In this document: positions 24,521-27,436 of the stretch, in pieces
How positions within the stretch are numbered: the stretch's first letter is position 1
Layout: every line of letters begins with the position of its first letter
DNA from: a virus
DNA: 27,436 bases
Virus record (IMG/VR): IMGVR_UViG_3300009009_000456
Coordinates: 1 to 27,436 of that record
Direction: 5' to 3' (one strand)
Notes under the pieces: model-generated
The model's database searches: none
Told to the model about the DNA's origin: nothing
Seen by the model: only the letters and a program-made list of their open reading frames with translations
Translations under genes and position numbers: made by a program

Positions 24521-24813
24521 TGTTTCTTCTCCTTCAGTTTTTTCTTGAATTTGCGCAGCTTATTCGATTCGGCCGTATTCTCCGACCGGGTAGCCGGGTC
24601 GAACTCCCCGCCATCCTTCTCAAAGTGAGAACCCGGTTTGTCATGGGCAGCGACAACATTATATCCAGGGTCTTTGCCCAGTTTCTGCATCAGTTTTTCC
24701 CGGGCAACACTGACTACTTTGCCGTAGCCGTTCTTGTCTTTAGCTATCTTAGACCGCATCATGCGGTAGCCCCGGTTGCCCCCCTCAGTTGTCACTTTGT
24801 CTCGAATGGTCAT
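24517..24813 (-). CDS. Small basic protein, first gene of the minus-strand block (98 aa)
   Basis: It starts at ATG 24813 with an AGGAGG ribosome site (24818-24823). The product is basic: a folded-looking N-terminus (MTIRDKVTTEGGNRGYRMMR), a helix around residues 30-45 (VVSVAREKLMQKLGKDPGYN), an acidic turn, and a Lys-rich tail ending KKLKEKKQ. No recognised family. As the first gene before terL it might be a packaging accessory or, less likely, the small subunit. It lies back to back with the plus-strand operon, separated by 74 nt. Confidence 0.72.
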   Translation of the reverse strand: MTIRDKVTTEGGNRGYRMMRSKIAKDKNGYGKVVSVAREKLMQKLGKDPGYNVVAAHDKPGSHFEKDGGEFDPATRSENTAESNKLRKFKKKLKEKKQ

Positions 24814-24887
24814 TCGGTCCCTCCTGTGGTAGGCTCATAGTTGGCAGCTTACCAGATTCCCAACAGACAGTACATAGGCAGTATACC
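24814..24887. promoter_or_regulatory. Divergent intergenic region between the two operons
   Basis: This 74-nt gap holds the start signals of both operons. For the minus strand there is TATACT (24880-24885, five of six consensus bases but no good -35), and also TTGGGA (24858-24863) with TATGAG (24834-24839) at 18 bp. For the plus strand only a lone TTGGCA (24841-24846) with no good -10 is seen, and the ribosome site before ATG 24888 is weak. A phage-specific or activator-dependent promoter is possible. No terminator is present here. Confidence 0.35.
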
Positions 24888-25388
24888 ATGACCCGTGAAA
24901 TCGACATACTTACGGTAAACGAAATGGCTTCTTTTGTGCCATCAGACAGACAGATTACTCTCAAGCTCGCACTGCACGAACGAACCCCTCCGAACTTCTT
25001 GGGGCGGATAACTGAAGATGACCTTTCTGCGCTGATCCCATACATATCGCCCTTTAAGTTGGCGGAGATAGAAGCGTGGTGTCTTATCCCGGGGTTCTTT
25101 GAGTGGCTCTTAACTCCTGACACGTTCATAATCGCCATGCATAAGGCGAAGACAAAAGCTGCTGAAACTGTCATTGACCTACTGGACCTTGACCCCAGCG
25201 ATCCGGATATGGATTCCAAGACGTTGATGATTAAGTTCAAAGCGGCAGAGCTGCTGCTTAAGTCGGAACGAAAGAAGGAACAAAAGGTACAACAGAATCT
25301 CAAGATAACTGCCAACATTCCTAAACACCTTGCTTCCAAGTCGGTAGAGGCTTTGGAAGAAGAGTTGAAGAAATTGAAAGGAAGCTAG
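24888..25388 (+). CDS. Helical protein, candidate terminase small subunit (166 aa)
   Basis: An upstream in-frame ATG exists at 24789, but that start would overlap the ribosome site and first codons of the divergent gene. ATG 24888 (MTREIDILTVNEMASFVPSD) is more likely, although its ribosome site is weak. Residues 60-135 are helical with the sequence AEIEAWCLIPGFFEWLLTPD followed by KAAETVIDLLDLD and MIKFKAAELLLKSERKKEQK. This recalls the helical core of phage terminase small subunits. The C-terminus ends in a short Glu/Lys coiled coil (EALEEELKKLKG). Adjacency to terL, though divergent, supports the idea. The alternative is an unrelated helical structural protein at the head of the fibre operon. 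Confidence 0.8.
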   Translation: MTREIDILTVNEMASFVPSDRQITLKLALHERTPPNFLGRITEDDLSALIPYISPFKLAEIEAWCLIPGFFEWLLTPDTFIIAMHKAKTKAAETVIDLLDLDPSDPDMDSKTLMIKFKAAELLLKSERKKEQKVQQNLKITANIPKHLASKSVEALEEELKKLKGS

Positions 25389-25389
25389 T

Positions 25390-25821
25390 ATGTCATGGTT
25401 TTTCGGGTCTAAGTCGATTCTCAGCAAGACGTATGGTTCGGATGCCGAAATCGTAGTGGTCGCTGCCGGAGAGACAAAATACTTCGGTGTAGACACTATT
25501 TCCCATCTCGACTCGGTACACGGAGTGTTCTCCACGTTTATCGGAACCCGATACGGGGCGAATGACGTGGAAATCACGCTGCAGGATGCCACTACGCCCA
25601 ATGCGCCGGACGCGGCCTGGACGGACGTGGACGGGCCCGTAAACTTTGGGACTGCCGGAAGCGGCACCATTGGAAGTCCAACGGCGGTGCATCTGATTGC
25701 TCCCCAGGCTCCTTCGGTTGGATCCACCATTAAGCCGTATGTGCGCTTCAAAGTGGTGGCCGGGGCTGCATCAGGGGCGACGTTTACGTCTGTTTACCGA
25801 ACCATTCGTGGCTTGAAGTAA
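25390..25821 (+). CDS. Small beta-rich protein of the fibre module (143 aa)
   Basis: It starts at ATG 25390, 1 nt after the previous stop, with AAGGA upstream. After a short N-terminus (MSWFFGSKSILSKTYGSDAE) the chain alternates hydrophobic and polar residues and is rich in Gly, Ala, Thr and Val. Segments such as NDVEITLQDATTPNAPDAAW and KPYVRFKVVAGAASGATFTS suggest one beta-sandwich domain. The end (SVYRTIRGLK) is similar in place and sequence to the end of the sandwich domain in the next protein. No enzyme motif is seen. Position before a beta-helix gene suggests a virion surface or fibre-linked protein. Confidence 0.82.
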   Translation: MSWFFGSKSILSKTYGSDAEIVVVAAGETKYFGVDTISHLDSVHGVFSTFIGTRYGANDVEITLQDATTPNAPDAAWTDVDGPVNFGTAGSGTIGSPTAVHLIAPQAPSVGSTIKPYVRFKVVAGAASGATFTSVYRTIRGLK

Positions 25822-25831
25822 GGAGGTTGCG

Positions 25832-26551
25832 ATGTCATATCAACTGATTGAACTGAAGCTGGAAAATTACCAGAGGATCATCTCAGACACCACCCCCTTG
25901 CACGTCAGCTTGGGGGCAATTTCTGGAAACGACACCACGACATTGAAGGTGTCCGTAGTCGTATCCGCTTTGTCGGTAGGAGCTACTGCGGATCTATCTA
26001 TCGAAGAATCCCTGGACGGAGGGCTCTCCTGGGTGCCGGTGACTGCCTCGGTCACGGGAACAGTGAATGCCACAGGAACTTGGGCCGTGTGGATTAATGA
26101 GAACTCTGGAATCATATCTCCTACGGTCAGATTATCGCTTACCCCCCTCGGAGCAGGAGATACATTTTATATCTCCAAAGCATATCGAACATTTAATACT
26201 GATGGAACTATCGTACCTAGAGCTAACATCTCTGCTTCTGGATTTGCAACCGAAGCAACTCTTTCCGACATAGATACCGCTGTCGGGAATATTGAAACCG
26301 ACACCGGAGACATATCTACAGACACAGGAAACATTGCCACGGATATTGGAGACATTGAAACGATCTTGTCCGACAGACTTACCGGTTCCTTCGTACCAAA
26401 GAAATTCGATTATGTCGGATACACCGATGGTGGAGCGACTGAAACGTGGGTGTATAAGACAGGTGGTTCTGGTGGAACGACACAGAAGACGGTAACTGTA
26501 TCGTATACCGACGCCACAAAGGCAGTGCTCGTTTCTATCGCAGCGACTTAA
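25832..26551 (+). CDS. Fibre-linked protein: beta domain plus heptad-repeat coiled coil (239 aa)
   Basis: It starts at ATG 25832 with a strong AAGGAGG upstream. Residues about 20-122 look like a beta-sandwich (TTLKVSVVVSALSVGATADL, later AGDTFYISKAYRT). Residues 147-181 are a seven-residue repeat (DTAVGNI, ETDTGDI, STDTGNI, ATDIGDI) with Ile or Val at fixed positions, typical of a trimeric coiled-coil stalk. Residues 185-239 form a short beta-rich C-terminal domain (FDYVGYTDGGATETWVYKTG). Such sandwich-stalk-head layouts are common in phage fibres and fibre adaptors. It lies 11 nt before the beta-helix gene and probably acts with it. Confidence 0.85.
   Translation: MSYQLIELKLENYQRIISDTTPLHVSLGAISGNDTTTLKVSVVVSALSVGATADLSIEESLDGGLSWVPVTASVTGTVNATGTWAVWINENSGIISPTVRLSLTPLGAGDTFYISKAYRTFNTDGTIVPRANISASGFATEATLSDIDTAVGNIETDTGDISTDTGNIATDIGDIETILSDRLTGSFVPKKFDYVGYTDGGATETWVYKTGGSGGTTQKTVTVSYTDATKAVLVSIAAT
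26270..26374 (+). repeat. 21-bp degenerate heptad-coding repeat
   Basis: Four to five degenerate 21-bp units encode the seven-residue repeat of the 239-aa protein (for example GACACCGGAGACATATCTACA followed by GACACAGGAAACATTGCCAC). The DNA repeats are imperfect, so this is a protein-level coiled-coil repeat rather than a recent duplication. Confidence 0.8.
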
Positions 26552-26562
26552 GGAGTTAGCAC

Positions 26563-27436
26563 ATGACTATCGCACCATCCCCCTCCCGTTACGTCTATAA
26601 CGCTAGTACTGGCTACATTGATCGCTTTCCAATGGACAAGGCACAAACAGTAACCGTATGTGCAGCCGGAGGCGCACAGTATACCTCCATTCAATCCGCG
26701 ATTAATGCCGTTACAGATGCCGCCATCAATAAACCATACGTCATTGAGATTTATTCAGGGACGTATGTGGAGAATATCACGCTAAAACCTTACGTGGCTC
26801 TAGTAGGGAAAGGCAATGGGCCGGCAGCTCCTACGATTGTGGGAACGATCACGTCAACCACAACCGGATTAGAGTGGGTTCTGCTCAATCGTATTAACCA
26901 TTCGTACACCATTACAGCAGATGGACAGAGCGCACTGAACGCCACAGGCTCAATTCTCGCAAACGACTACTTTGTGAACGTTACTACAGCCGGAGATTAT
27001 GCCTTTAACGCAGTATCGCTCGCACAGACAACTAGCCCTTATGGAAGTAGCTTTTTTGCATGCTATGTGGTTGTAACCAGTACCTTTGACGGATCAACTA
27101 AAGCTATCAATGCTCTCGCCACGAGTGGAACTTCAACACAACAGGGAATTTTCTTCACCAATAGTACCATACTATTGCAAGCGGCATCAGCTTCAGGCTT
27201 TCTTAAGTGCTATGAGAACTCAGCAGATGCAAGCCTGAACTTCTACGCAAATAACCTCACAGTGATAAACACCAAGGCTGCCTTCTCTGGAACAGTAGAA
27301 GGTTTTTGCATCCTATCTGCATCTGTTTATCCGCGACTTATATCGAATTGTAGTTTTGTTTTGCAGGGAGTCAGCGGCGGTACCGCTAATGGCACGTGTC
27401 TCGACACAAGTGGAAACTCTGGAACGTTTACCACAA
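26563..27436 (+). CDS. Pectinesterase-like beta-helix tailspike or fibre protein, partial
   Basis: The frame begins at ATG 26563 behind AAGGAGTTAGCAC and stays open to the right edge, at least 291 codons. Residues 28-85 (QTVTVCAAGGAQYTSIQSAI, then YVIEIYSGTYVENITLKPYV, then ALVGKGNG) match the start of pectinesterase and pectate-lyase-like folds, in which an Ile-rich helix caps a right-handed beta-helix. Later residues give repeating short strands with Asn and Thr at turns (FFTNSTILLQAA, FYANNLTVINTKA), as in beta-helix rungs. Such proteins in phages are tailspikes that bind or cut host surface sugars. No catalytic residues can be assigned in the part present. The tip domain lies outside the window. 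Confidence 0.88.
   Translation, partial: MTIAPSPSRYVYNASTGYIDRFPMDKAQTVTVCAAGGAQYTSIQSAINAVTDAAINKPYVIEIYSGTYVENITLKPYVALVGKGNGPAAPTIVGTITSTTTGLEWVLLNRINHSYTITADGQSALNATGSILANDYFVNVTTAGDYAFNAVSLAQTTSPYGSSFFACYVVVTSTFDGSTKAINALATSGTSTQQGIFFTNSTILLQAASASGFLKCYENSADASLNFYANNLTVINTKAAFSGTVEGFCILSASVYPRLISNCSFVLQGVSGGTANGTCLDTSGNSGTFTT

Noticed and set aside
24785-25339. A 184-codon minus-strand frame that would span the divergent promoter region
   Set aside because: It lies opposite the 166-aa plus-strand gene, is Ser-rich, has no ribosome site, and would overlap the start of the 98-aa gene.
1-27436. tRNA genes, CRISPR arrays, insertion sequences, integrase, attachment sites or a diversity-generating retroelement
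   Set aside because: I found no cloverleaf with conserved TTCGA loop, no regularly spaced direct repeats with unique spacers, no transposase, integrase or reverse transcriptase frame, and no template/variable repeat pair.

Overview
The window is a piece of a tailed double-stranded DNA phage genome. It holds the packaging, head and short-tail genes plus the start of a fibre module. It has no bacterial housekeeping genes, tRNAs, rRNAs, CRISPR arrays or insertion sequences. The order terminase large subunit, portal, scaffold, major capsid protein, head-tail adaptor, very large tail nozzle/stabilisation protein, then long helical proteins fits a podovirus-type (short-tailed) phage. No sheath, tail tube, tape measure or baseplate genes are seen. 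The host cannot be read from the sequence; the strong AGGAG-type ribosome sites and sigma70-like elements are ordinary for bacterial hosts.

Minus-strand block, read right to left from about 24.8 kb to the left edge: two small basic proteins, TerL, a small membrane protein, portal with a Gly/Pro-rich tail, scaffold, major capsid protein, a free-standing HNH-AP2 homing endonuclease, a lectin-like structural protein, and a Met/Pro-rich acidic protein. A rho-independent terminator (15250-15286) follows. Then come a 49-residue Lys-rich protein, two unrecognised proteins (127 and 365 aa), the head-tail adaptor with an inserted beta domain, an 1875-aa nozzle/stabilisation protein, a 171-aa protein, a 1179-aa helical protein with 33-bp tandem repeats, and 244-, 129- and 281-aa proteins. 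A Pro-rich protein runs off the left edge. Genes are packed with 1-4 nt overlaps or gaps of a few bases, so this is one late operon split by the terminator. The proteins after the nozzle look like ejected internal virion proteins, by position and helical, membrane-active composition.

Plus-strand block from 24888 to the right edge, divergent from the packaging genes: a helical protein that may be the terminase small subunit, two small beta-rich proteins (the second with a heptad-repeat segment), and the beginning of a pectinesterase-like beta-helix protein, probably a tailspike or fibre, cut by the window end.

The most interesting local structure is just upstream of the homing endonuclease. 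A perfect 12-bp inverted repeat hides its ribosome site and start codon, and a sigma70-like promoter has its -10 box inside the upstream arm. RNA starting there would lack the sequestering arm, whereas read-through RNA from the capsid gene would fold it. This resembles the expression switch known for T4 I-TevI.
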